Position numbers and translations under genes: made by a program. From a bacterium (lineage in GTDB: Bacteria; Armatimonadota; Fimbriimonadia; Fimbriimonadales; Fimbriimonadaceae): a DNA stretch of 64,000 nt. Below, piece by piece: positions 30,176-38,231 of this stretch (within the stretch, counting starts at the first letter, position 1; the number at the start of each line of letters is the position of its first letter). The stretch is taken from the NCBI GenBank assembly GCA_013823945.1, contig PNMZ01000001.1:434001-498000 (forward strand), read 5' to 3'. Below the pieces are notes generated by a model. That model saw nothing but the letters and a program-made list of their open reading frames with translations. It had not been told where the DNA came from and searched no databases.

Positions 30176-30908
30176 AGAATATCGTAAAATGCGCTCCGTC
30201 GAAGACGACTACTGGTGGTTCGTCTCCCGTCGCGAACTCGCTCTTACGCTCCTAGATACCTATGCAAAAGCTCAAAACGCAACCATTCTCGATGTGGGAT
30301 GTGGAACGGGCGCAGTGCTTTCTGAACTTGAATTGCGTGGCCATGCCATCGGCATCGATCTCAGTCACGACGCTCTCACCTTCTCCCGTGATCGGGGTCT
30401 CAACCATTTGGTCTATGCAAACGCTGAACAACTCCCCTTCGTGGATAATCTCTTCGACGCGGTTGTCAGTCTCGATACCATTGAGCACGTCCCCGATCAC
30501 GAATCTGCTATCGCAGAAATCTTCCGCACTCTCAAACCCGGAGGGGTCTTCGTCATGAATGTTCCAGCATTCAATTGGCTCTGGGGTCCCCACGATATCG
30601 CTCTCATGCACCAACGACGCTATACTCGCCGGCAGGTCAAATCTCTCCTCATCAATCAAGGCTTCCAAGTCGAAAAACTCAGCTACTCCGTCTTCTTCCT
30701 ATTCCCTGCCGTCATCCTGAGACGCCTTGCCGATAAATTCAACAAAGGTGAACCAAAAGTAACACTTCCTCAATTCAGCACCTCAACAAATCAAGCCCTC
30801 AAATCACTCATGCGTACGGAAGGCAAGCTGTTCCAAAGAGTCAATCTCCCGTGGGGCTCATCCGTCGTATCCGTGGCCAAAAAACCAAACCCTCTTCCTG
30901 ATTCGTAG
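30165..30908 (+). CDS. SAM-dependent methyltransferase (class I)
   Basis: 247 residues. It has the SAM-binding motif ILDVGCGTGAVLSEL, acidic residue motif GIDLSHDAL, and AVVSLDTIEHVPDHESA, as in Methyltransf_11. The C-terminal part holds a hydrophobic stretch (YSVFFLFPAVILRRL) seen in enzymes acting on lipid or glycan substrates. It overlaps the glycosyltransferase, so the two probably act on the same pathway. The substrate is unknown. Confidence 0.87.
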   Translation: MNPEEYRKMRSVEDDYWWFVSRRELALTLLDTYAKAQNATILDVGCGTGAVLSELELRGHAIGIDLSHDALTFSRDRGLNHLVYANAEQLPFVDNLFDAVVSLDTIEHVPDHESAIAEIFRTLKPGGVFVMNVPAFNWLWGPHDIALMHQRRYTRRQVKSLLINQGFQVEKLSYSVFFLFPAVILRRLADKFNKGEPKVTLPQFSTSTNQALKSLMRTEGKLFQRVNLPWGSSVVSVAKKPNPLPDS

Positions 30909-30917
30909 TATCAAAAA

Positions 30918-31715
30918 ATGGTCAAATTCCGCGTCGGTTGTGTCCCCTATGTCAACGCTGCTCCCCTCATTTGGCCATTCGTAGATGACGAAAACAGCCC
31001 CATCGAAGTCATTTTCGATGTCCCGAGTCAGCTTCCCGCCCGCCACAAATCCGGAGAAATCGACGCCATGCTGGTTTCCAGCATAGATGCTCTCCGCACC
31101 CCCGGTGCTCATATCGTTGACAAAGTCTGCATCGGCAGCAACGGCCCCGTCGAAAGCGTGCGCCTCTTTAGCCGAGTTCCTTTCGGAATGATTCAAACCC
31201 TTGCTTTAGACCAAAGCTCGATGACGAGCAATGCCCTCGCTCAGATTATTCTCCGCGAAGGATTCGGAGCACGCCCCAACTGCATGGCCTTTCCGCCCGA
31301 TCTCGAGGTCATGCTCGACGTCTGTGACGCTGCCATCATCATCGGCGATAACGGCCTTACCGCTCAGTCGCCCGGCGCTCGCATTCTCGACCTAGGTCAA
31401 GCCTGGACCGACAACTATAATCTCCCCTTCGTTTGGGCTCTCTGGACGAGCCATCGCCCGATAGCACCCGAACTCGCAAACTTACTCCAGTCCGTACTCA
31501 ACCATTCGGTCGAAGAAAGCTACCCATTTGCGATCAAATCCTCCGGCTGGGAACCCGACCTCGTAGCCCGATATCTCACCAATTGCGTCCAGTTTCAATT
31601 CGGCAGCGATGAACAAAGTGGACTGCAACTATATGCATCTAAACTACAACAAAACGCTATCGCAAGCGAGATTTTCTTTCCTACGATCACTGATGGAACT
31701 CCTGCTCCAAGTTAA
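30918..31715 (+). CDS. mqnA: Chorismate dehydratase, futalosine menaquinone pathway
   Basis: Converts chorismate to 3-enolpyruvylbenzoate, the first step of the futalosine route to menaquinone. 265 residues with the MqnA periplasmic-binding-like fold and family phrases: VGCVPYVNAAPLIW, DVPSQLPARHKSGEIDAML, SSIDALRTPG and GPVESVRLFSR. It lies 9 bases after the methyltransferase stop; a TAGTAT hexamer 6 bases before the ATG could give its own leaderless start. Menaquinone is the expected substrate of the ACIII encoded nearby. Confidence 0.92.
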   Translation: MVKFRVGCVPYVNAAPLIWPFVDDENSPIEVIFDVPSQLPARHKSGEIDAMLVSSIDALRTPGAHIVDKVCIGSNGPVESVRLFSRVPFGMIQTLALDQSSMTSNALAQIILREGFGARPNCMAFPPDLEVMLDVCDAAIIIGDNGLTAQSPGARILDLGQAWTDNYNLPFVWALWTSHRPIAPELANLLQSVLNHSVEESYPFAIKSSGWEPDLVARYLTNCVQFQFGSDEQSGLQLYASKLQQNAIASEIFFPTITDGTPAPS

Positions 31716-32905
31716 GACAGCCTCTCTCGCATTGTTCGCGCCGCTCCCACAATAGCCGCCATCTTCTGAGTGGCGATCTCATGTCCATTCATCTCTCTCT
31801 CACTGAACGTCGCAAAGCCACAATCCGGATTCAAAAACACATCCTTTGCATCCCAAAACTGCAATGCCTCTTCGATTCTGGCTACGATCTCATCGACCGA
31901 TTCCACATCGGGAGTCCTTGGATTCACAACTCCGAGACCTATTTCCCGGCCCTCAAATCCCATAAGATCACCTGCTCTCGGGGTCGCATATTCCAGAACC
32001 AACTGCTTCACCCGCATTCGCTCAAAGTAAGGCTTGAGTGGACGATAATGCCCCTTCAGCAGCGTTTCCTCCCGAGTGCTCCAATTCCCTCGGCAAACAT
32101 GCATTCCAACCCTCATCCCATCCGGCGCATTGTCAACCACTTGGTTCATCAGATCAACCGCAAACTCCAACTCCTCCGCTGGATCTTTACGCGCAGCGAG
32201 GGCTGCACACATAAATGTCCGTGTTTGCCCTTGAGTGAAAACTAACTCCGTCAAGACTGGCTCATCAAATTGCACAAATTCAACCCCAACCTCTGCTAAT
32301 TCGCGCAACTCTTCTCCCAGAATCTTTACTACATCCTCGCTCAGATGTTCTTTGGAATCGTAAACCTTTCCCGTTTCCTCCGGTACCCACATCGCCCGTG
32401 TTAACAAATAAGGCCCCGGTAAGGGAATCTTCACCGCATGGTCAGTAATTGACTTCAAAAACTTCGCTTCATGAACTGCCAAAGGTGACCGCCGGCTAAT
32501 CTTTCCGATACAGGTCGGATTCTTGATTGCTGTCGATGGCACATCAAGCCTCTGTAACAACTCCTCAAACCCCGCCCGATCTTCCACCAAATCCAACATC
32601 TCGGCAAGAGACATCAAACGAGTACCATCTAATTTCTCCGTTACAAAACTATAAAAATTATCTCGCCGTTGTTCTCCATCTGTAACAATATCCACTCCGA
32701 CTTCTTCTTGGGCCCGAACACAAGCCACAACCGCATCGTCCGCTTCACGTTCAAAATCTTCAACCGAAAGCCGGCCCAATTGCTTTCGCCTCTGTGAGTT
32801 CAATAGCTCACGGGTTCGAGGCCAACTTCCCACCATCGTCACCGGAAAAAGTGGCAGATCAGTTCCAGTAGCCAAGCCGATCCACCGCCTCCGAAAGTGC
32901 CCCAA
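31712..32905 (-). CDS. MetE C-terminal-domain-like (cobalamin-independent methionine synthase II family) methyltransferase
   Basis: 397 residues, only the catalytic half of a full MetE (about 750). Zinc ligands of the family are visible: HVC in VGMHVCRGNW, Glu in LVLEYATPRAG and Cys in NPDCGFATFS. With no N-terminal MetE half it may use a donor other than methyltetrahydropteroyl-polyglutamate. The N-terminal 10 codons overlap the upstream gene by 47 bases; a TTG at 32875 preceded by GGAGG is a good alternative start. It is third in a coupled trio with a PhnD-like protein and an acyl-CoA-dehydrogenase-like flavoprotein. Confidence 0.85.
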   Translation of the reverse strand: MGHFRRRWIGLATGTDLPLFPVTMVGSWPRTRELLNSQRRKQLGRLSVEDFEREADDAVVACVRAQEEVGVDIVTDGEQRRDNFYSFVTEKLDGTRLMSLAEMLDLVEDRAGFEELLQRLDVPSTAIKNPTCIGKISRRSPLAVHEAKFLKSITDHAVKIPLPGPYLLTRAMWVPEETGKVYDSKEHLSEDVVKILGEELRELAEVGVEFVQFDEPVLTELVFTQGQTRTFMCAALAARKDPAEELEFAVDLMNQVVDNAPDGMRVGMHVCRGNWSTREETLLKGHYRPLKPYFERMRVKQLVLEYATPRAGDLMGFEGREIGLGVVNPRTPDVESVDEIVARIEEALQFWDAKDVFLNPDCGFATFSEREMNGHEIATQKMAAIVGAARTMRERLS

Positions 32906-33677
32906 ATCCCGAAACTCGGCCTTGCTTCCACTCCTTAAGCCCTTCCATGTCCATCATCTCCCGATGATCCGGATTGTCATAGCTCATTGAGTGCAAACAC
33001 TCCAAAAACGCTCCTTCGCGAGTCGAATCAAAGTCCTCCCGCACACCAAAAACGCAATGATCAAACCGATCCGTCGTCGCCAAAACCTTGATCTTGTCCG
33101 GATCAGCTGTCCCGTCACTTGACCACAGCTGCCAGTTCAAATCCAGAGTACAACTCGCATCCACCTCACCCGCAACGAGCGCCTCCAATGCGTCCCGTTC
33201 CCCGCCAATATGGTCGCCGTGTTTACCCAGCAAGACATCAAATCGCTTGCCCGTGTAATCCACTCCCTCCGTAAGACCAGCCCTCAGCAATAACCCACCC
33301 GGAATCAAAGTCGCCTGCGGCGAATCTGTCGCTCCGAAACCAACAACTTTTCCTCGCAAATCTTCAACCGACCCAATGCCTGAATCTGATCGAACCACAA
33401 TGTGCGAGCATCGGTTTTGATCGGTATCGCGCATCGCAATCGCCCGACAGCCTGCACCAACTCGGCGGACCTGGTCGAGCCAAGCCAGGGGGGAATTCCA
33501 AGCTATCTCCACCTGACCTGCCGCCAGCGAATCAATCAAACGCTCATAGTTCGTATAGAGCGTATAGTCAAGCGGACAACCTTGATCATCAAAATACTCG
33601 CGAATGATGTCCCAAATCACCACCACCTTCGCATCATAAGCCACCGCCCCTAGCTGAATTGGCTCCATTTTCGCCAT
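32859..33677 (-). CDS. PhnD-like substrate-binding protein without signal peptide
   Basis: 272 residues of the phosphate/phosphonate-binding PhnD/SsuA type II fold (PF12974-like): YTNYERLIDSLAAGQVEIAW, SGIGSVEDLRGKVVGFG and the ALVAGEVDASCTLD region. No export signal and no ABC permease or ATPase lie nearby, so it is probably a cytoplasmic ligand-binding or enzymatic member, as is MqnA/MqnD of the same fold class. Its ATG overlaps the flavoprotein stop (ATGA) and its end overlaps the MetE-like start. Ligand unknown. Confidence 0.82.
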   Translation of the reverse strand: MAKMEPIQLGAVAYDAKVVVIWDIIREYFDDQGCPLDYTLYTNYERLIDSLAAGQVEIAWNSPLAWLDQVRRVGAGCRAIAMRDTDQNRCSHIVVRSDSGIGSVEDLRGKVVGFGATDSPQATLIPGGLLLRAGLTEGVDYTGKRFDVLLGKHGDHIGGERDALEALVAGEVDASCTLDLNWQLWSSDGTADPDKIKVLATTDRFDHCVFGVREDFDSTREGAFLECLHSMSYDNPDHREMMDMEGLKEWKQGRVSGFGALSEAVDRLGYWN

Positions 33678-34831
33678 CAGCCAAACAGCTCCATGCCGAG
33701 CAGTGCCTTACCCACAAAATCATGCAATACGTCGCTCGTCGGTGCCATGACTGTCATCGCCCGCGCATCGCGGAAATTCCGCTCAATTCCCAAGTGCTTA
33801 CTAAAGGCTACTCCGCCGCATGCCCGCATCCCAAGGTCGGTCACCTCAATCGCCGCCTCCGCTGCCTGCGCTTTCGTTCCTAAAACCATCAACATAGCCG
33901 CCGGGTCACCACTCGTCGCCACCCCAATCGTTGCCGCCAGGTAAGCCCGCGCCTGATCCGTTCGGATCCGCATTCGCGCCAATCGCTCTCTCAGGTTCGG
34001 CAAATCCGCCAGCGACTGATCTAAGTGATGAAGCTTGGAATTCAGCAAATGCTGCTGAGTCGCCGCAACCGCCCCCTCCGCAACCCCAATCGAACACGCC
34101 GAATTCCCAATCGCGAAAACCGGCAATACCGCCCCCATCATCACATCCATGGCCGCCCCCGCTTCTCCAATCCGCGTCGAACTCGAAACCGATACCCGCT
34201 CCATCACCATCGGCGCACTCATATTCCCCCGCATCCCCATTGCATTCCATGGCTTCTCAACCGTAAATCCCGAGTCCGTATCCGAAATCACATAGAGAGA
34301 AACCGCCATCGGATTGTCGCTCCCCGCCGCCCGCGTCGTGGCCACATATCCGTTCGCCAACCCCGCACTCGTCACCCAACTCTTGATCCCACTCAAATAG
34401 ACCGTATCCCCGTCCAACTCCTCCTGGCTCATCGGGGCCCAGAAGTGACTCCGGCTTCCCCGCTCACTCCACGCCAAAGTCGAAAGGTGCTTGCCCGCCG
34501 CAGCGCCTTTCAGCTGATCGGCAAATTTATCCCCCGCTGCATTGTATGCCGCCACTCCACAAAGATGCATCAGATAAACCATCGCAGTGCTCGCATCCTT
34601 TTGCGCAACCGTATCAACCGCCGCCGCAATCGCACTCAGCCCAAATCCCATGCCCCCAAACTCCGTCGGAACAGTCAACCCCCAATAGCCACTTTCCGCC
34701 AAAGCCCCCATCGCCTCACTCGGAAACCTACCGTTCTCGTCAACATCCGCCGCAAACGGCGCAATTTTCTCCGCCGCAATCGCTTCCAACTTCTCAATCG
34801 CACTTCGCTCAGCTTCATTCAGGGCATACAT
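33677..34831 (-). CDS. Acyl-CoA-dehydrogenase-like flavoprotein lacking the usual catalytic Glu
   Basis: 384 residues with the complete ACAD fold: N-terminal helices (residues about 1-115), the mid beta domain (LAWSERGSRSHFWAP, GIKSWVTSAGLANG) and the C-terminal helical domain with RACGGVAFSKHLGIERNFRDA. The position of the catalytic base (YEGT in medium-chain enzymes) reads MAPT, with Ala363 in place of Glu. That pattern is seen in the flavin monooxygenase branch (DszC/SfnB-like), though some true dehydrogenases carry their base elsewhere. A GAGGAAA site precedes the ATG. It is first in the coupled trio. Confidence 0.85.
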   Translation of the reverse strand: MYALNEAERSAIEKLEAIAAEKIAPFAADVDENGRFPSEAMGALAESGYWGLTVPTEFGGMGFGLSAIAAAVDTVAQKDASTAMVYLMHLCGVAAYNAAGDKFADQLKGAAAGKHLSTLAWSERGSRSHFWAPMSQEELDGDTVYLSGIKSWVTSAGLANGYVATTRAAGSDNPMAVSLYVISDTDSGFTVEKPWNAMGMRGNMSAPMVMERVSVSSSTRIGEAGAAMDVMMGAVLPVFAIGNSACSIGVAEGAVAATQQHLLNSKLHHLDQSLADLPNLRERLARMRIRTDQARAYLAATIGVATSGDPAAMLMVLGTKAQAAEAAIEVTDLGMRACGGVAFSKHLGIERNFRDARAMTVMAPTSDVLHDFVGKALLGMELFG

Positions 34832-34915
34832 GGTTCAAATTTCCTCACCGATCAATCGGCACACTTGCCAAAACGAACCCTACCCCTATCACGTTCCCTA
34901 ATTCTCGCTCAACAA

Positions 34916-35374
34916 TTAAGAAATCACTGTCCGGCGCACTATTTCTACCGATTTTTTTAAGGTCTGGTGCAATGGCGATCGATCAAAAGCAACTTCTACG
35001 ACTTCCTCCAAGTCACCAACCGCCCCATCCGCACTCACATAAATTGTGATCGACATTGACCGAATCCTCGGCGAACCCTCCTCGCCTACGACTCCCAGAT
35101 GCACCATCGCATTCTCAAGCTCTCCACTGACCACCGCTTCTACCGAAAAAACCTCCACTCTTCGAGCCCGCAAAATCCGCAACACCCCCGCGACCAAATC
35201 CGCCCCATAACTGGAAAAAAACTGCTCCAATGCGCTCGGAATCTCCCCTTTGCCGTCAAAACTCACCGCGTCCCGTACCCGCAACTCTTCCCCTCGGAGC
35301 GGTGCAACCATTGATCCATCCTCTGCCGATCTCACCCGAACTGTCCAATGAAGAGGACTCAAACCATAATTCAT
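34916..35374 (-). CDS. OsmC-like protein without cysteines
   Basis: 152 residues from ATG 35374. Layout follows the OsmC fold: an N-terminal strand region, a central helix (SSYGADLVAGVLRIL) and the FDRSPLHQTLKKSVEI segment that equals the family's CP.xxTL.. motif. OsmC/Ohr peroxidases use two cysteines at these two sites; this protein has none at all, so a thiol peroxidase role is unlikely. An upstream in-frame ATG at 35422 would overlap the glycosylase by 44 bases; 35374 lies 4 bases after that stop and is preferred. Confidence 0.75.
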   Translation of the reverse strand: MNYGLSPLHWTVRVRSAEDGSMVAPLRGEELRVRDAVSFDGKGEIPSALEQFFSSYGADLVAGVLRILRARRVEVFSVEAVVSGELENAMVHLGVVGEEGSPRIRSMSITIYVSADGAVGDLEEVVEVAFDRSPLHQTLKKSVEIVRRTVIS

Positions 35375-35378
35375 CTGT

Positions 35379-36221
35379 TCACTTTTGCCGACTCGGAACC
35401 CACGCCGTTGTCCGACCTCCAACCTGCTCCCGAATCAACTGTTCCCCATGAAAAAACTCCTCTCCCTTGCCTCCTCCCCATCTTGAATGAAATAACCAGT
35501 CTCCAGGAAACTTATCCTTATCCGCATCGGCCTGAACAGCAACGTCGAGTATCCACCAGAGCTTCTCCCGTAAAACCTCCACCTCGTCCAAAGTCAAAGA
35601 ACTCCCCAATCGCTTCGGTGCAATCCCCGCGTGATAAAGCACCTCGTCCGCAATCCAATTTCCAACTCCGCAAAACGCTTTTTGATCGAGCAAAATCGCT
35701 TTCATTGGTGCCTTTCGCTTCTTCAACATCGTATATAATTCATCGACAGTCGCTAAATCAGTATAACTATCCCTGCCCAAAGCAGCAACTTTCTCGTCCT
35801 GATCTGCCGATGACCCCTGCCACAATCGCGCTAACCGCCGTCCATCCGTCATCACCACTTCCCGTCCATCATCCGCCCTGAGCCGCAATTTCAGGAATCT
35901 CGGTCGTCCCGCTTCATCATCCAAGGGCGCGTTCCCCTGTTCGCGAATCCTCACTGTGTCCATCCCCACCTCCCGCACCCAACCGGCCATCCCCAAGTGA
36001 CCAAACAAGCACCCCCGATCCCCCAACTCCAACCACCAATACTTACCCTTGCGGCCGGTACCCCTCACCGTCGCCCCGCTCAGTTGCGACAAGAACGCCG
36101 ACGGGTCAACCCCCTTCAAGACAATTTCATCCGGAACAACCTCCGCTTCCGCAATGATCTTTCCCGTCAAAACCCGATCAAAAATCTTCCTCACGCGCTC
36201 AACTTCAGGCAATTCCGGCAT
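35379..36221 (-). CDS. mutM: Fpg/Nei family DNA glycosylase with zincless finger
   Basis: Removes oxidised bases from DNA and nicks the strand. 280 residues. The catalytic N-terminus PELPEVE (Pro2, Glu3), the conserved Lys in GRKGKYWW, and Asn in GVGNWIADEVLYHAGI are present, followed by the H2TH region. The C-terminal beta-hairpin has no zinc cysteines: where CxxC...CPxC is usual it reads EFFHG ... TAWVPSRQ, but GGRTT keeps the DNA-contacting Arg. This is the zincless-finger variant known in plant Fpg and animal NEIL1. It is translated just ahead of the OsmC-like gene. Confidence 0.92.
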   Translation of the reverse strand: MPELPEVERVRKIFDRVLTGKIIAEAEVVPDEIVLKGVDPSAFLSQLSGATVRGTGRKGKYWWLELGDRGCLFGHLGMAGWVREVGMDTVRIREQGNAPLDDEAGRPRFLKLRLRADDGREVVMTDGRRLARLWQGSSADQDEKVAALGRDSYTDLATVDELYTMLKKRKAPMKAILLDQKAFCGVGNWIADEVLYHAGIAPKRLGSSLTLDEVEVLREKLWWILDVAVQADADKDKFPGDWLFHSRWGGGKGEEFFHGEQLIREQVGGRTTAWVPSRQK

Positions 36222-36338
36222 TACAATCCAGTCTACTAAATCCCCTCTGCGAAAGTTCGACCGTCCAATTCCAACTTCCTAACCCAAAATTGAACTACTC
36301 TATGTGTAAGCCCATTTGAGACTCAAAGTAGTTCTTCT

Positions 36339-36731
36339 ATGATAAACACCGCTCTCGCCACATTAGAAATTGCCCTGGCCCACTCCCCCAATGATGGAGA
36401 CCTCCACCTTCGTCTCGGCCAAACCCTCATCGGGCAAAACCGCCTCGATGAAGCCAAACCCCACCTCGAACAATCTCGGACTCTACTCCCAAAGTCACCC
36501 AAACCGCTCGCTTTCCTTGCTACCATCGCAATCCAACGAAATAACAAATCAGAAGCCCTTAAACTCCTTAATCAAGCTCTAAAGCTCGACCCTCAAAACT
36601 ACGTCATCCGAAAGCAAAGATGGCAACTGGAATTCCCCGAAAAATTCCACCCCTCCATCGACTGGGGATGGCAACGTGAACAAATGAAGAAAGAACTCGA
36701 AGAAGAAAAGCGTGACCGCAATGGCACCTAA
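36339..36731 (+). CDS. Small TPR protein
   Basis: 130 residues with two to three tetratricopeptide units (LHLRLGQTLIGQNRLDEAKP and ALKLLNQALKLDP) and a charged C-terminal helix (WGWQREQMKKELEEEKRDR). It has no signal peptide or catalytic motif; a protein-interaction role is likely. It is convergent with adenosine deaminase, ending 4 bases before that stop. The C-terminal phrase resembles the tails of longer redoxin-TPR proteins, but no redoxin domain precedes it here. Confidence 0.75.
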   Translation: MINTALATLEIALAHSPNDGDLHLRLGQTLIGQNRLDEAKPHLEQSRTLLPKSPKPLAFLATIAIQRNNKSEALKLLNQALKLDPQNYVIRKQRWQLEFPEKFHPSIDWGWQREQMKKELEEEKRDRNGT

Positions 36732-36734
36732 ACC

Positions 36735-37724
36735 CTAAAGACGCTCGATCAACCCCGCCCGATCCGGACAGAAAGACGCCTCCGCCGCCGTCCGCACCAT
36801 CCCCCGCAAAACATCCTCATCCCAACCAAACGCCGCCGAACACCGGGCGTACTCATCACTCAAAGTCGTCCCGAACATCGGCGGATCATCGCTATTGATT
36901 GTCACCGCCACCCCCATCTCGTGAATCTCAGCAATCGGATGAGCCGCAATCGAAGGAATCCCCGCCAAGCACACATTAGAAGAAGGGCACACCTCCAAAA
37001 CCACTCCCATCGATCGCAACTCCTTCACCAACTCCCCATCCTCCAAACACCGAATCCCGTGCCCGATGCGCTGACAACCCGTCAATTCCAAAACTTCCCA
37101 AATCGAATGCGCCCCTTGAGTCTCCCCCGCGTGCGACACGATGGGCAGCCCAGATTCCCGAGCTAAGTCAAAAGCGGGCTTCAAATGTCGCGCCAAGCCC
37201 TTCCCCTCAACCCCAGAAAGCCCAAGTGCAACCACCCCTCGATCTCGTCCCTTGACCGCCCATTCCGCCACTTGCAGCCCTTCTTCCACCGACTGCTCCC
37301 GAACAATATCAATAATCAGCCCCATCTCGACCCCAAGTTCATCCTTCCCCCAAACCATTGCCCGGTTCAAAGCATCAATCTGTTCATCCCACGGAACCCC
37401 CGCCAGCTTCGCAATTGTCGACGCGGTGTAAGTCACTTCGCTCCACAAGATGTTCTGTTCCGCCTGACCCACCAAGAACTCCCGCGCCACAAACTCAATG
37501 TCCTCCGGAGTCCGCACACACCCGCTCACCGCCACATAAATCTCAACAAAATGCCTAAAATCTCGGAACGAATACCACTCCCGGAGTCCCTCAACTGAAT
37601 CCGCCGGAAGCGAAACCCCATTCCTCTCCGCCAGTCTCAACACCGTCTCCGGTCGAATTGAACCCTCCAAGTGGACATGCAACTCCACCTTCGGCATCGC
37701 CCGGCAAACGTCAATCGGAACCAT
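36735..37724 (-). CDS. add: Adenosine deaminase
   Basis: Deaminates adenosine (or a related aminopurine nucleoside) to inosine in purine salvage. 329 residues, usual length. Zinc and catalytic sites are all visible: VELHVHLEGS near the N-terminus, VSHAGETQG (catalytic Glu), RIGHGIRC and TINSDDPPMFGTTL. A -10-like TATGAT ends 5 bases before the ATG, so a leaderless mRNA is possible. Since the futalosine pathway also contains 6-aminodeoxyfutalosine deaminases in this superfamily and mqnA lies 6 kb away, that role is an alternative. Confidence 0.92.
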   Translation of the reverse strand: MVPIDVCRAMPKVELHVHLEGSIRPETVLRLAERNGVSLPADSVEGLREWYSFRDFRHFVEIYVAVSGCVRTPEDIEFVAREFLVGQAEQNILWSEVTYTASTIAKLAGVPWDEQIDALNRAMVWGKDELGVEMGLIIDIVREQSVEEGLQVAEWAVKGRDRGVVALGLSGVEGKGLARHLKPAFDLARESGLPIVSHAGETQGAHSIWEVLELTGCQRIGHGIRCLEDGELVKELRSMGVVLEVCPSSNVCLAGIPSIAAHPIAEIHEMGVAVTINSDDPPMFGTTLSDEYARCSAAFGWDEDVLRGMVRTAAEASFCPDRAGLIERL

Positions 37725-37782
37725 AACCCATCATATCCCCTTCCTCCCTTCGGGCCTATCATCTGCATATTTTGCGTTTTTT

Positions 37783-37806
37783 GTGCATAATATTCAGTTA
37801 TGAACG
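37783..37806 (+). promoter_or_regulatory. argR promoter -10 with ARG-box-like half sites
   Basis: CATAAT (37786-37791) ends 8 bases before the argR ATG. It overlaps TGCAT-AAT-ATTCA and is followed by ATTCAGTTATGAAC, both resembling halves of an ARG box (TGAAT/ATTCA palindrome) but with imperfect spacing. Autoregulation by ArgR is plausible; the operator call is weak. Confidence 0.3.
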
Positions 37807-38231
37807 ACTCCCGAGAAGCCCGGCTCGATGCCATCCGCACCATCATCGCCGAAACTCCCATCCCCAATCAAGAGGAACTGATCAAAGCCCTGACCAACCT
37901 CGGCTACTCCGTAACCCAATCCAGCGTCAGCCGCGATCTCACCGATCTCCGCATCAATAAGTCCGGCGGATTCTATGTTCTCCCCGAAACCAACGCTATC
38001 CAACAGCTCGGCATCCTTCAAGCAATTCCCGCAGGACCTAACCTCCTCGTCCTTAAAACCGCCGTTGGCGCGGCGCCCCTTATTGGACTAAAAATCGACC
38101 AACTAAGACTGAGTCAAATCATCGGCACCATCTCCGGTGACGACACCATCTTTATCGCTACCGCCCAACACACGGATCACCCCGTCATCCTCAAAGCCCT
38201 CGGCCTCACGGCCTATGGAGCGAACAAATGA
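37800..38231 (+). CDS. argR: Arginine repressor ArgR
   Basis: 143 residues. The N-terminal winged helix (EELIKALTNLGYSVTQSSVS, RDLTDLRINK) binds ARG boxes; the C-terminal domain has the arginine-binding and hexamer segment GTISGDDTIFIA. Residue pattern and length are normal for the family. Its stop overlaps the argG start (ATGA), so the repressor is the first gene of the operon it presumably controls. Confidence 0.95.
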   Translation: MNDSREARLDAIRTIIAETPIPNQEELIKALTNLGYSVTQSSVSRDLTDLRINKSGGFYVLPETNAIQQLGILQAIPAGPNLLVLKTAVGAAPLIGLKIDQLRLSQIIGTISGDDTIFIATAQHTDHPVILKALGLTAYGANK

